Assembly (NCBI GenBank): GCA_905250025.1
Contig: CAJNOJ010000110.1
Span: forward strand, 248,001-312,000
From: Adineta ricciae
Taxonomy: Eukaryota > Rotifera > Eurotatoria > Adinetida > Adinetidae
Length of the DNA: 64,000 bases
Direction: 5' to 3'
Positions 50,847 to 63,592 of the stretch are shown here, piece by piece (the first letter of the stretch is position 1; the number at the start of each line of letters is the position of its first letter). The notes under the pieces were generated by a model that was not told where the DNA came from, searched no databases, and was given only the letters and a program-made list of their open reading frames with translations. Position numbers and translations under genes: made by a program.

Positions 50847-53222
50847 ATGAGTAACGAAGCCTCGACAACTAAACTTGTACTTCCTGTCAATACAGGCAAT
50901 AGTACATCGACAACACCAACGTCATCAGCATCACCACCAATTGGCCTGAACAATGACCAACAAATCGGCATCAATGGTAATGGTCTTGTTAATGATGGTA
51001 AATTAGCATCACATCATTATCAAAATGGTGTACTTCCTGATCTTCAATCGACATTCCAAGATTCATCATGGAGTCACGTTATTGATCCATTAAGTGGAGC
51101 CACCGGTGATCATCCGTTTGATGTACCACATAATGGTAGTCGAATGTTTGAACCGCAAACATCATTACCGACACCACTCATGACGATGCAACAACAAATG
51201 TCGTACCAACAAGTAAAGAGTTCTATGAATTTTTGTTTTCACATGATTTCGATTTTTGTTTAAAGGAAGTACAAAGACGACCAATCACTGCAGCACATCA
51301 TTTTTCAGCACAAAATATTCGAGGCGGAAACAATGGTCTATCTATGCCTTCAAATGGACGATGGAATAGTCAAACATCATCGATCGGACCACCACCCCAT
51401 CTTCAACAACAACCGCAATCGCCAACATGGAATACATCATCTATTTCACATGGTTTTCCAATAACATCGTATGCTTCACTTCATTGACGAATGTATAAAG
51501 TTTATAGGTTATTTTTGTTTATTCTTTAAAAGATCTCGTCGTCCGGTGTCGTCATTACCTAATTCGAATATTCCAATATCTCAACCGAAAAAAGGACAAA
51601 ACAATTTCTTTCCATTTCTTCCGTCATCGACAGCAGCAACCGCAGGTCAAAACCAACCAATTCGACCCACGCCAGTCATGGGTAGTTTTCTTTCGGCAAC
51701 TAATGGACAAACATCATCGCAAATGATCAATGGTGATATGGGACAAAATTTTCCACCGATCAATGTAGAAACAAATTCTCTACTTCATTTCCTTACTCAT
51801 TTCGCGTCTATTTCTCGTTTAGTCCGGTGATGCATATGATATGAGTTCATTTCAACAGCTGATGGATATGATGCGAAATGCTTCAAATGATGGAACAAAG
51901 CGTGTCTATAATGAGGAAGGCGGAATGGGTAGTATGCTTGATACAGAAGGTCTAATGTCCGTTGGTGGGCCAACATCATCGTCATCAACAACAGGTTTAT
52001 TTAACTCATCACCACGTGCAATGCAAATGGATATGAATAAAGAAGAGCGTTTTTCACGCAAAGTTTTTGTTGGCGGTTTACCACCGGATATCGACGAAGG
52101 TAGAATTTCGATTGTTTTGATTCTTCAGTAAAGTGTGATTGTGTAATTTAGAGGAAATTATCGCGCATTTTCAACGATTCGGTCCGTTGATTGTCGATTG
52201 GCCACATAAACAAGAAAGCAAATCGTATTTTCCACCAAAAGGCTATGCTTTTCTTATTTTTACATACGAACGATCTGTGCAAGAATTAATTGATGAATGT
52301 GTAATCGATGACTCGAAACTTTACATGTGTGTATCAAGCCCAAGCATGAAGGATAAAGCTGTACAAATACGCCCGTGGTTATTAGCCGATTCGGATTTCG
52401 TCATGGATGGCACACAACCACTTGATCCAAGAAAAACCATTTTTGTCGGCGGTGTTCCACGGCCGTTACGCGCAGGTAAAGAAAATGTTATGTTAGGACT
52501 TGTTTTTCTTCGTCAACAAACGTGTCTCGAAATTGCAGTAAAGAATAGGGACTTAGGTGTCTACGAACATTGTATAACATTGCTCGAAAGACTAATAATG
52601 TTGTTTTGAGGTTGATACCGTAGAGTTAGAGAGCCTGCCATTATTTTCGTGCAGCTAAAAATAAGCAAATGTGGGTTATACAAAATTCGTTGATCTCTGT
52701 CAAAATAGCTTTGGTTCCAACGATTAGTCATTGAATTACATAATCACTTTTGTTTTTAGTTGAGTTGGCTATGATAATGGATCGTCTGTATGGTGGCGTT
52801 TGTTATGCTGGCATCGACACTGACCCGGAGTTGAAATATCCAAAAGGCGCCGGTCGTGTTGCCTTCTCAAACCAACAAAGTTACATTGCTGCAATATCTG
52901 CTCGTTTTGTACAATTACAACATGGAGACATCGATAAACGAGTTCGTCGCTCATGATAATTTTTCCTATTCATTTATTTCTCATAAAAATTCTGTAGGTT
53001 GAAGTTAAACCGTATGTCCTCGATGATCAATTATGCGATGAATGTGCAGGTGCACGTTGTGGCGGAAAATTTGCTCCGTTCTTCTGTGCAAACGTGACCT
53101 GTTTACAATATTATTGTGAAGCATGTTGGACATCAATTCATGCTCGTTCAGGTCGAGAATATCATAAACCTTTGGTAAAAGAAGGCGCTGATCGTCCTCG
53201 TACATTACCGTTTCGTTGGTAG
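50847..53222 (+). CDS. Cytoplasmic polyadenylation element-binding protein (CPEB2-4/Orb2 type)
   Basis: RNA-binding translational regulator that binds U-rich CPE sites in 3' UTRs. ATG 50847; the N-terminal 300 residues or so are low-complexity, rich in S, T, N, Q and P, as in CPEB2-4. RRM1 carries KVFVGGLPPDIDE and GYAFLIFTYE; RRM2 carries KTIFVGGVPRPL and GAGRVAFSNQQSY. The C-terminal ZZ zinc domain has CDECAG, GKFAPFFC and CEACWTSIHAR. Exon joins keep phase at 51211/51268, 51469/51532, 51767/51826, 52100/52152, 52475/52760 and about 52940/52999. The last donor reads GTTCGT, weaker than the others. The stop is TAG at 53220-53222 after RTLPFRW, the usual CPEB end. Confidence 0.96.
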
Positions 53223-55264
53223 AGTAGAGAAGATGGTGATTTCGAAGGAAGATTACTACTAATCCATATATTCTTATTCTGATTGTTGTTTTCATTTTGT
53301 GTACATTCGTTTTTTTTTTTCATTCTTTCCTCTTTTGTGAACGTTGCGCATATGTTTGTCTACTCTTTCCATAAGACCTAGCGCATTTTTTTCGGATAAA
53401 TGTTGTTAGTGGGGATAAAACGTTGGATGATCTCGTATTGTTTTCTGATAATTGTTTGAAAAAAAAACCCAAAACACAGTTCCTTGTGTGTTTACTCGTC
53501 ATAGTTGATTCTATATATTTGTTTTCTTTTTTGTGCAATCTTTTCTTACATATATTGTGGGCTTTTTGTTAAAAAACTGGAAAAAAAACACTCCAAAAAA
53601 AATTCTATTCGCCCTTTTTTCTCTTTTCGTGTATCCGTTTATTTTGTACACAAGTTTTATTTTGTATGATTTTTTTCTCCGCTCTCTCTTCATTCATCTC
53701 AGCCTGTCTTTTTTTTTCGGTTTTGTCATCGTCATTCTCTTTTTCTTTTGTTGGTGGAAAGCATTCTCGTTGTTCATCTTCGTTGTTCCTGTTGTCATTC
53801 ATACTTAACCCGTTCGTCACTCTTCTTTTTGATATTCGATTATATTTTTTGTTTATTTATTTTTTATTGTGTCATCATTACTTAGGCCGTGAAAAAAAAA
53901 CATCGCTGGTGAAAGAGCACATCGTACCGGTGGAGTTGCTCTTTTCATATTTTGTACCTTCAAATAAAACAGGCAATCTGGCGCGCAGATCTTCTTCTAT
54001 TAACCAAACGCTTGTTTGTGTTTCGTGGAGTCTTTTTCTCCTTCTTTTTTACATTATCATCACAAAGACATTTCTTGGTTGGTTTTGTTTTCTTCTATGT
54101 CTCTGATTCATGATTGATCGTTGTCGTTTTTTTAATTCGTACCTTTTTCTTGTTGTACTAAACTATTATTACCTATTTCTTTTCTTTTCTTTTTTGTTGG
54201 AATAAAAATTAAGAGAATCTGAAAAAAAACAAGAGAAACCTTATTGACTTCTGTTCTGCTGCTAGAAATCGTGGAAATTATACACACCACGTCTTGTCCA
54301 AATACGCATGTACAACTCAAGTATAGTTTTCGAATAGCAAAAAGAGCGTATGCATGGAATGTCATTTCCAGATTCTATCCGTCGTCTAGACACGACACCG
54401 CGTTGACCTTTTTTCGACCTGACTGTAATTTTGGACCGAGAAAAGCTTCATTTGCACTGCTATTTTGATTGGAATCATCTATGGAGGAAGATTTTGCATA
54501 CGTGAGAAATATTGGTTTTGATCTGTCTACGAAGAATTTTGTTGGAATGCTGCGCAGTTTGGAGGATATCATTTTAGTAATCGTGAAAACCATTTATTGC
54601 ATTTTAATGTATCCCATTTCCTTTTTCTTTTGCTCATCGCCTGCGTAACTTCGACATACGTAAACTTGGTAGTGATTTTGTTGAGCACATCAAGTAACGT
54701 AAATACCGTTATTGAATTAAACGTAGAAAATATAAAAATTAGCAAAAATAAACATCAGATGGATGATAGCAATGGTCCAATTAAAATAGTAAAGGAGAGA
54801 TATGTTATACATTAGATTTGTCTTTTGAGCACAGACAACCGCAGACAAAGAGAAAACTGATGATTATTAGTACATTGATGAGGTCTGCTAGGAAACCAAA
54901 TTCGTTCGCACCGTTTATAAGCATATACACATCTTACCATTCAGTATTTTCTAAAGTTAGCATGCGAGACATTTCCACTTTCCGAACGTTCCTCATAGTC
55001 AATAGATTTCAAAACTATTGTCGTTTGCTTTCGGAGGCTATATCTACGTTCGAAATGTAGTAACTGATTCGATACGATTAACACCAAAAGGTAGATGAAA
55101 AATATGTGACTGAGCAGTCTTTTCTTATTCATTGATAAAACTGAAAAACAACACCAGTTAAATGACGGCAAAATGAAAGCATAATGAAAAAAAACGTTAG
55201 TATTAGCAAAAACGATATATTCGGAAACATAGACAGCTAAACCAAAGAAAAGAATTTACAAAAA
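53223..55264. other. CPEB 3' region and intergenic DNA
   Basis: Very T-rich sequence, probably a long CPEB 3' UTR followed by intergenic DNA. Several open frames exist, but they are low-complexity F/L/S translations of T-rich DNA and lack family signatures. Confidence 0.5.
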
Positions 55265-56180
55265 AAATCACTTTTGTATAATTCCAAATGAATCAGATCC
55301 TCTAGCGTTTCTCCTTCAACGATTAGTAGATTGCAACCGATCGCGAAGCAAACCGCGTTCTAAACAAATGAAAATACGAAGATAGAAGAATTATCGACAT
55401 CAATCTTTTTCGCAATCGGAATCTCTCGGTCACAGTGAATATTACCTATCGAAAATACAAAAAATATTTCCATTAGTATTGTTAAGTGCACTTACAAGCT
55501 AATTTCTCTTCTTCCAATGATCGAACTTTGTTCGCCAATTTTGCATAGCTACAGCAGAAGAACATGGATCGATGATGGACAAGAAAATGTCAACTTACTG
55601 GTACGTCGGAAATAATTCACTGTTCTTCTATAACTCAAAACCCAAATTAATCGCTATTTGAAAACTTTTCATCGCTTCTAGATAAAAATAAATAGATCAA
55701 GAATGAAGAAAAGAATGAATTACTGGAGAAAAGGTTTATTTTGTAGCTAGCTTCGGCACATATGTTGATGTACATTATACTCTCTAAAATAATCTGGGCG
55801 ATAGTGAACCAAAAATGGTTTTAGACTCTTGCTAAAACAAATAAGGATCTGAAAATGGTACCGAAAAGAGGTTTAGTGAGGTACAGTTTTTTCACGGAGT
55901 ACGAATATCCTTTTCCATCTGGTTCACATCTTTATTCAAAGTTCGCTCAATCAACTTAAGAAAATGTACAGTTTGATAAAAAAAACAGAAACGTTTACTG
56001 CTTACTTGTATAGTTTCATTCTACTTTCTTTCGTGAAGTTTTATCATAAGAGTACGGTATCGTCCTGTTTCCTTGAAATTGACAGATTGTGTGAGATACA
56101 CATCAAAGACTGGTGTGAGTACCACAGAGGATGATTTTGAAGGAACAGGCCAAAACCTGAGAGTGTGGTCGTTCATGCTT
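55265..56180 (-). pseudogene. Unresolved multi-exon gene or decayed gene remnant
   Basis: Not recognised. On the minus strand a chain of exon-like pieces joins in phase: KNSELFPTY, YAKLANKVRSLEEEKLA, CNIHCDREIPIAKKID, then AVCFAIGCNLLIVEGETLED ending near 55265. Upstream lie HYRPDYFREYNVHQHM (about 55790-55830), LIERTLNKDVNQMEKDI (about 55930-55980) and an open stretch with TLRFWPVPSKSS (about 56060-56170). In-frame stops occur between several pieces, and not all can be explained as intron acceptors. Codon-like composition and matching splice phases suggest a real or recently decayed gene rather than chance. No function is proposed. Confidence 0.33.
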
Positions 56181-57710
56181 TTCTAGTTAATATGGCTAAA
56201 GTGGAGAAGAAACAATATACCGAAAAATTCGAACGAAAGATAAGAGAATGTGAAGAGAGCAGACGTGCATTGTGCACATATATATATCAATCGTGAGCAG
56301 ACTGGTCGATAATTCAGATTCTTGACTTAAATGTTCAATCACCAATCGTATTGCTCAATTCAGTTTTAATGCTGTTTCATTTTTCATAGTGTATCTGAAG
56401 CCTAAGTCACTTTTGAAGGCAACGATATATTCAACGAAAGTCGGCTAAGATAAAATGCATTCATAGTCAGTCCGTTTTTCGAATATTCTCAGCCTCAGCG
56501 TGATAGAAGGTATCGATTTTCAAAGCAAGGTAATCTAATAATTGAAAATTTTCCTTCGAAGCTGTGCAGGCGATTATTCGATCAAATGTTAACTGTTCGG
56601 TGAAATTTCATTTTTCTAAACAATATACCAAGAAATTATTACTGTAATCGAAAAATACATGGATTGATTATACGTGGTGCGCGCCACCGATGTTGTGATT
56701 TTCTTTTTTCTTCGTTCGTGTTCTTCTTTACTATGGCTTTTATTTCTTTGCTACCCTTTCTTCCATTCTCGTAGAAACACATGCGTATTTACACGTCTAA
56801 TTATGCACAAATTTCTAATAAAGGTGCTTACGACAAAAGAACATTGATTAATTACTCCTACGCCATTAGAAAGTGTACTCACTCATTAGTCGATAGCATA
56901 GTCATTATTTTTTTAGACTATTGTGCTTGTGCATCAGTAAAAATTCTTACTAGACGATCATTGTCAGCGAAGTCTCGACGGAATGCACAATTCAGCAACA
57001 ACTACAAAAGAAAATACATCAAAAGATCACCACTTGTCCAAAGTTCAGATAGCGTTTTTATACCAGAAAACGAAGAGGATCTTCTGTCATAAATAAAACA
57101 GATACGTCTGTATAGTCTAATTCTTACGTTCAATCAACAGATTCTATACTTGAAAATCTGACAACCCATCCGAGTATGGGAGTTGAGATCTGGCCACCAT
57201 TCCCATGCGCAACTATCAATTACTTATTGCCGGAACTGAAATATAATTGACAACATTCTTTTGAGCTAAGAGTTGGAAAAGATCTTTTTACCAAACTAAA
57301 AAATGGGACAGATTGCAAAGATCGTTTGGTTGCTACTGTTGATTGTTCGACATTTCTAAATAGTCGAAGTAGATCGAAGAAGGACCGAAGTTCGATTTAC
57401 TTGTTCGATGCGATCAATAGAGAGTCATTCGCATTGGATTCATCCATATAAATACCTTCTTCAGTTTTCATCTAGAAAGTGATCAATGTTCGATAGTCCC
57501 TTTACTGTTATATCTCTTATCATAACATTCAAACTAGAGTTCATCTTTGTTTCCTGCATTTTCTTTCCACCACCGAGGTGTGACATGTCATTCGATCTTG
57601 TCGTATTGTTCAACTAGGAATAGTTCTCGCAATTCGTCAAAGAAGAAACAAAAGTATTATTCGTGTGATTTAATTATTCAAGAAGCAAAGGAAAAGCAAG
57701 CGTGCAAGAG
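56181..57710. other. Intergenic, AT-rich
   Basis: Sequence between the unresolved minus-strand pieces and the synthetase stop. One open frame of 103 codons at 56781-57092 (+) has mixed composition, no signal peptide and no recognised domain; it is not annotated as a gene. Confidence 0.45.
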
Positions 57711-60700
57711 TCATTGTTCGACGACTTGTCTGGCCGGTACTCCCGACCAAACCGTGTTGAGAGCCAGTTGGTCGTTCTTCATGACGAGTGTGAAGGGTAG
57801 AAGACGATTTCGTCCATGAAGCGTTGATCCAGCGAGCACATTCGAATAACTCATCAATACACTCGACTGGTTCACAGTAACTGGCGCCAATTTGAACAAG
57901 CGTTGCTCAAATGTATGAGACTAAAATGAGTAAGAATGAAAATAACGGCATAGAATGAAAATCGTCTATTACCTGAAGCGACGCCCCAGAATGTAGACGG
58001 ACATGGTCGCCAATGGTGACCAGATGAGGATCAGTTAAACAACCGAGATTCGGCAGAATGACGTCTCGTCCAATGTGAGCACCGAGAGCGCGCAACAGAA
58101 AAACAAGATATTGTGTTTGTGAAAGGAACGGACCGACAAACATGTTCAGTTGAGACATAATCGTGCTGATAAACTGGTGCACGTGAGTAATTGTTTCCGA
58201 ATAGGTTAGAGTTGATTTTGTTCCCATGAGTGCAACTAAACAGTGGTACGCGACACACGAGATGATCACTTGAACAAATGGTGCGATAATAGTAGGGAGC
58301 AACGAATAAGTTGCGATGAATATAAATTTGCCGAACAAGAATACGGAGCAGTTCGCCATGAGGGTGTGCAAGAACGGGAAGGCGGGTAAAGACGCATCTT
58401 TGGTGAATGTCGTCGGATCCGGCATTACAAATGGCATTGGACGACTGGGAATTCCGAGTAGAACTGTATTGGCAACTGAACATTGCGTTTCTTCTGTGAC
58501 TCGAGTCAAATTACCGACGACTGTATTAGGCGCAAGCCGTACACCAGGCAAGAGCGTGCAAACATTGCCAAGGTTCGTAGCTGAGCCGAGAGTGATGATG
58601 TCAACATGACAATCGCCGGCTGATGTTACTTCAAATGGAGCAAGCGTAACTCCTGCAAAAGTTGTCGCGCTGCGTTCGATTTTAAGAAGATTCGACGGAA
58701 ATTGCAGAACAGGTTGAAATTCTGCCAGTTTCACATCGTGCTCAATGTGTGCACCCAACCAACGAAGAAGAACATTTGAGATGGCATTAAAAGAAGATAA
58801 AACTTCATATGAGTGATGAAACGATGAAATTAACAGTTGACGCAGCCACAGTTTGTGCAAGAAACTATAGCAGTTGATAGAATATTTGCCGGGTGTCAGA
58901 GGACCGACGATAAACTTCAGCGAGAACAAAACGACGAAGAGGCCAGTTATACTCCAAAACAGCCAGCTCAAAGCGAGAGCCATCGCCGCAGGCACCCACA
59001 AGGCCACGAAGAATCCATAGACAAGAGAGGCCAGAGCTAGTAGAGTACCATGAATGGTAGCAAGACAGAGAAGACACACCAGTTGATAGACGGTTTGGTG
59101 CCATGCAAAAGACCGATCTTTGATTGATGCATGTCCATTTGCCGACGAATAGCAACCTGTCACAACCGACATCGATTCCATGTGCACATAATCTTGCATT
59201 TTGACTTCACCGTAAAGAACACAACGAGTGCCAATGGAACAGTGCGATCCGATCGAAATCGGCTGAAGTTCGTACGCTTGATCATGATAGAGTAAACTTG
59301 ACACTATGGTGCCACTGCCGATGAACGTCGACTCACCCACATCGAGCAACCAAGGGGCGTCAATCCACGTCGAATAAATCTGCACTCCACGGCCGACGCG
59401 AGCACCGCACAGTCGAAGATAGGAATTGTAGAAAGACGTACCCAACAAGTGTTGCAACCAGTAGGAGTTGTTTATCGACCAGAGTCGCTCCAAAAACAGC
59501 CATCGATAGTATCGCCATGAGTATAACAGGTCAATGCGCTCCGACTCTTCGTTGGACCAAAATAGCAGACGTCGGCAAACGACATACGATAATAAATGGC
59601 TCACAGGTACAAGCAAACATGTCAACCGGTACGAAGAGTAGTATGCTATTAGTATTGGATATAGCCATTGACATATAAGAAACACAATGCCCACTGCCTC
59701 GATAAACAAGGATGGTGCTGGTCGGCGTTGATCTTCAATCAGCTGCGCTATCGTTTCTGTTCTCTGGACTTCTTTTTCTTCTTCATTTTCGTCTGGTTTA
59801 CCCACGAGCAACGGTTGAAGGGCTCGTGCCAGTTGCCGTACCGAAGGATTCTCGAGAAGAAGGCCGATCTCCATATTTGGGTAGACTTCCTGTCGAATCA
59901 AAGACAAAGCAAAAATTGCATCTATCGACGTTCCACCGAGCTGCCCGAAAGAAGCATTCACATTGAGTGCTTCAACGTGGAAAGCTCGAACAAAAACAGC
60001 CGCTAGAAGTTCTTCGAGCGGTGTTAGTGGACCACAATGTTCATTATTAAAAGTCGTCGATGGCGAAAAGTTTGGGATGGGAAGGAGTTGTCGATCCACT
60101 TTACCGTTAGCGTTGAGTGGTAGTTGTTTGAGCACGGTGAACACTGATGGAACCATGTACGAAGGGAGATGTGATTCACAGTGTTTGCGAAGTTCTTTCT
60201 CGTTAATGTTATCACTTTGCACATAAGCGACTAAGTGATCATCACCCCACTTGACGACCACGCAGCTCGTGATGAGTGACGATGCTTCGAGCACACATCG
60301 TTCGATTTCACCTGGTTCGAGACGTTGTCCACGTAGTTTGATCTGATGGTCTTTCCGACCAACATAGTAAAGCAAGTCATCCCTTTCGAGTCGGACCAGA
60401 TCACCAGTTCGGTAGAATAATTGGCCATCTATGTCGACGAGTGCTTTGTCTGTCAGATCCTTACGTCCGAGATAGCCAGCGAAAACACCTACGCCACCCA
60501 CCAGTAATTCACCGACTTCCCCGACTGTGACTGGCTGTGAGAACTCGTCCACAATCACACATTGGTAACCAGGAAGCAACCAACCGATCGGGATATTCCT
60601 CATCTCCGATGTCAACGCGATGACATGGTACGTAGCAACCAGTGTGGTTTCAGCGGGACCATATAAATTCCAAATGCGACACGTGCTCTCGACACTATTC

Positions 60701-61479
60701 TTCAACACGGCAATCAACTTCACAGGAAACGGCTCGCCTATCACAGAAGGAATGAAACAAGATGAGCATAGAGTCCAATTGCATGTCACTCACCAATGCA
60801 ACAGATAGATCTTAGTGATGATGCTGCGCATCTTTTGCCATTCTGTTGAAGATAGATGAAGAAAGCAGTCAATAACGTCGGCACCGCATGTATGTATGTT
60901 ACATGATGATCGACGAGCACTTGACCTAGGTATTCAAAGTCCATGGGTCCTTCTGGATGAAGCATAACCAGTGTGGCGCCCACAATCAGTGTTCCAATGA
61001 TATCTTCCACATGGATGTCGAATGAGCATCGAACGATTTGAGCAACTGTATCATTCTCACTGAATGTGCCCACTTCGACTAGAGAGCGAATGGCTTCTAG
61101 GAAATTTCGCTGACGCACTTGAACCTACAAGAATAATGAACATAGAGCGACAGGGTTGAAAATAGTATTCATTGCTGACCGCTTTTGGTGTTCCTGTAGA
61201 GCCACTAGTGAATATGATGTATCCAATGTTGTCGCCACTCACTGCAACGTGCGAGAGACGATCACGGTCGTTGTCGCTCACTCCGCTGCTCATATTCAGA
61301 ACTAGGTCCATGTCTAGTATTGCATGATGACCATCGAATATCTCTCGTGTGAATGCATGAACGAGAACAAGGCGACTATTAGTTTGTTCGACGAGAGTAT
61401 GCAGACGGTGAAGTGGATCTTGAGGTGACAGCGGACAATATACTGCACCAGCTATCTCGATCGCCATGATGCCGATGAT
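57711..61479 (-). CDS. NRPS-like synthetase, A-T-(TM + left-handed beta-helix) type, Pls (epsilon-poly-lysine synthetase)-like; 5' end missing
   Basis: Nonribosomal enzyme expected to adenylate an amino acid, load it on a phosphopantetheine carrier and polymerise it at a membrane. Exons 61479-61180, 61124-60794, 60737-57973 and 57920-57711, joined by 52-56-nt introns in phase, give about 1,200 aa. The A domain has FTSGSTGTPKAV (A3), SFDIHVED (A4), NLYGPAETT (A5), YRTGDLVR (A7), GRKDHQIKLRGQRLEPGEIE (A8) and NANGKVDR (A10). The carrier site is FGQLGGTSIDA. After it come about six TM segments alternating with three beta-helix (hexapeptide-like) blocks: GARVGRGVQIYS, GAHIEHDVKL and GAHIGRDVILPN. 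There is no ordinary condensation or thioesterase domain. This is the layout of bacterial Pls. DNA is visibly richer in G and C than its neighbours, and the main exon is 2.8 kb. Motifs A1-A2 are absent, so upstream exon(s) are missing. Confidence 0.92.
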
Positions 61480-62604
61480 CTAAGCAATGAAACAAATGGT
61501 GATTTCATATCAACGGTGTATCACTCTGGGATGAGAAAAACCGAAATTATTTTAGGGTTCCGTTGAGTGTGGGTGAGGATTTGAGTTTGGCGATGGGATG
61601 AGTCGAACTATCCAATGACATGTTGGAACAGATATGAATGTATTGCCTTGAAACATATCAATGTCATGTATAACGGTGAATTTATCTTTTTTCAAATTGC
61701 GAGCTGCTGGTGATATATGGTATGGATGGTGAATAAGTGGTTTCATCGTTAAGTGAAACGTACAGTGGTTGTGAATTAGTTTCTTCGAAATAGATTCACT
61801 TTTTAGATGGGTAAACAGCGTTTTGTGTAGTATCTTCATCACGAATATCGGCTACTGAGAGTGTTCGGAACGAACTGTGTGGAATAAAATTTAACATGGG
61901 TGAATAGGATTAATGAAAAATTAACATTGATGGAAGAAAAGGAAACTTCATTAACCCAAAATACATCATGTTCTATTTTTTTTTCTTGTCACTTATTTAG
62001 CTATCTTCAAAAGACAAAATATATTTAAAGTTGTTAAGTCAAAAGCTGTATGCGTTGCATATGACACGTTGTCTTTATTTGAAGTTTTTCGTATGAAAAA
62101 TTATCTATTACATTTTAATCTAAATCGACTGACAAAAGTCGAGTGTATTTCTTAGAGAAATCGGCGATATAAGGATTATAAAAGAATATAGGAAAGTATG
62201 TAGAACTGTACAGAGTAGAAAACAACAAGAATTGTTGTCAGGATATTTATACTTATGTTATTTATTTTTATATTGAAACCGTTAGCTTTTCATATTCAAG
62301 TTCGTGCTTGTATGCATATCACTTTAGTCTCACTATTTATCTATGTGGAAAGCGTCTGAAACGCACTGTTTTCATCACAATGTCACTATAACAGCAAACT
62401 GGTTGATTAATTAACCGCTGCTCACGGTATGATGCTTATTGACTACTCTACATAACCAGAATGTCCCTATTTCACAATAAGACACGCATTTATATAGACA
62501 ATAGGGGAGAGAGAGATGAGCCGGAGAAAGTATGACAGAGGTGACAGAAAAAAGAAGGGAAAAAGATGAACGATATTATTGTCATTACAGTCACTTTACC
62601 TGAA

Positions 62605-62890
62605 CTGCAAAACCCAGATAAAAAAATCCGGTTCGGAACTGGCCAGTTCCAGGGCCATCCGGAGATTTCATGCGAACAGTATTCCGGTTACTAGATCCTA
62701 TTACCGGATTTACCCGGTTTCTTTGGGAACCGACAAGAACCTGCCGTAGCCGACAGTCGGATACGATTCCTGCAAGGGGGAAAAAGCGGATCCGGGATTC
62801 TCGGATTTCATAGATTCTGACGGATTCCATGGATTCTGTGGCATCTTCTGTATTTGTTTTTGGATTCTAGAATCCGTTTTCTCCTCTGTC
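62605..62890. repeat. CCGG/GGATTC-rich patch with a perfect 16-bp palindrome
   Basis: This stretch repeats short units (CCGGA, CCGGTT, GGATTC/GAATCC) and contains the palindrome GGAACTGGCCAGTTCC at 62635-62650. Its composition is unlike the surrounding AT-rich DNA. It may be a fragment of a mobile element, but no ends or coding part were seen. Confidence 0.5.
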
Positions 62891-63214
62891 GTATACATCG
62901 GCTTTAGTCAATAGCGCAAGTATGGAAAATAAAATATTCTCTTCAATGTCTAGCGACGTAATAACAAGTAACGCTCATCCGTTGGACTCGCTGACCCTTT
63001 TCTGAAGGACTTTTCCGAATGCTGAACACATTCAGAGACTTCGAAAGAGAAAACACGCACTGCGATTGCTACTAGTGCTCAACTCAATCATGGCACTATG
63101 TCACACACTAGAATGAATAGAATTCAAAAGTCTTTTTAGAAATCAGACCGATTAGCCATTTGTCAGTGGATAATTCTCCAGCACTATCTATGTTGACTGA
63201 AAAATTCATCGCTC

Positions 63215-63592
63215 AACGGCTAGTCAGACGGCCACTCACGGCCAACCATTGACCTTTGTCATCTGTTTTTCTATTTTCATATCACGCGCATGGAAATTTT
63301 CATAAATGCTCTACTAAGTCACTCATAGACGGATGATATACAGTAGACTGCTTGAAAAGTTTGAACATTCGCCTGTGTCTTCCAGCGATAATCCGATTCT
63401 TTTCTCTCCTGCCAACAAAATGATACCTTGTCGAATATTTTCATTGAGAAATATCCATTCGTCAAATCCCTTTCAAAATTATCTGAAGCCTGGCAAGGTT
63501 ATTCTAAGCGTACACTTTAGGATTAATCTAACATTCAAACGGCTAGTCGTTCGTCGACCTCTCTTCGGTCGGCCACTCACGGCTAGCCGTTG
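63215..63592. repeat. Two copies of a short element with terminal inverted repeats
   Basis: Both copies start with AACGGCTAGTC (63215 and 63538) and share CGGCCACTCACGGC (63229-63242 and 63570-63583). The second copy ends in CTAGCCGTT (63583-63591), the exact inverse of AACGGCTAG (63538-63546), so it can form a stem-loop. The first copy is shorter, with a diverged right arm ending CCAACCATT. Confidence 0.6.

Noticed and set aside
53500-54110. Hydrophobic frames rich in F, L and S downstream of CPEB
   Set aside because: They are translations of T-rich 3' UTR DNA; no family motifs and low complexity.
54597-54815. Short frame with a signal-peptide-like start
   Set aside because: Only 72 codons, the rest is K/N/I-rich as expected of AT-rich DNA, and no support from splice sites or motifs.
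56781-57092. 103-codon plus-strand frame
   Set aside because: No recognised domain, irregular composition and no neighbouring exons; probably chance.
58031-60224. Open frames in other frames and on the opposite strand under the synthetase
   Set aside because: They shadow the long coding exon; the minus-strand frame carries the domain motifs.
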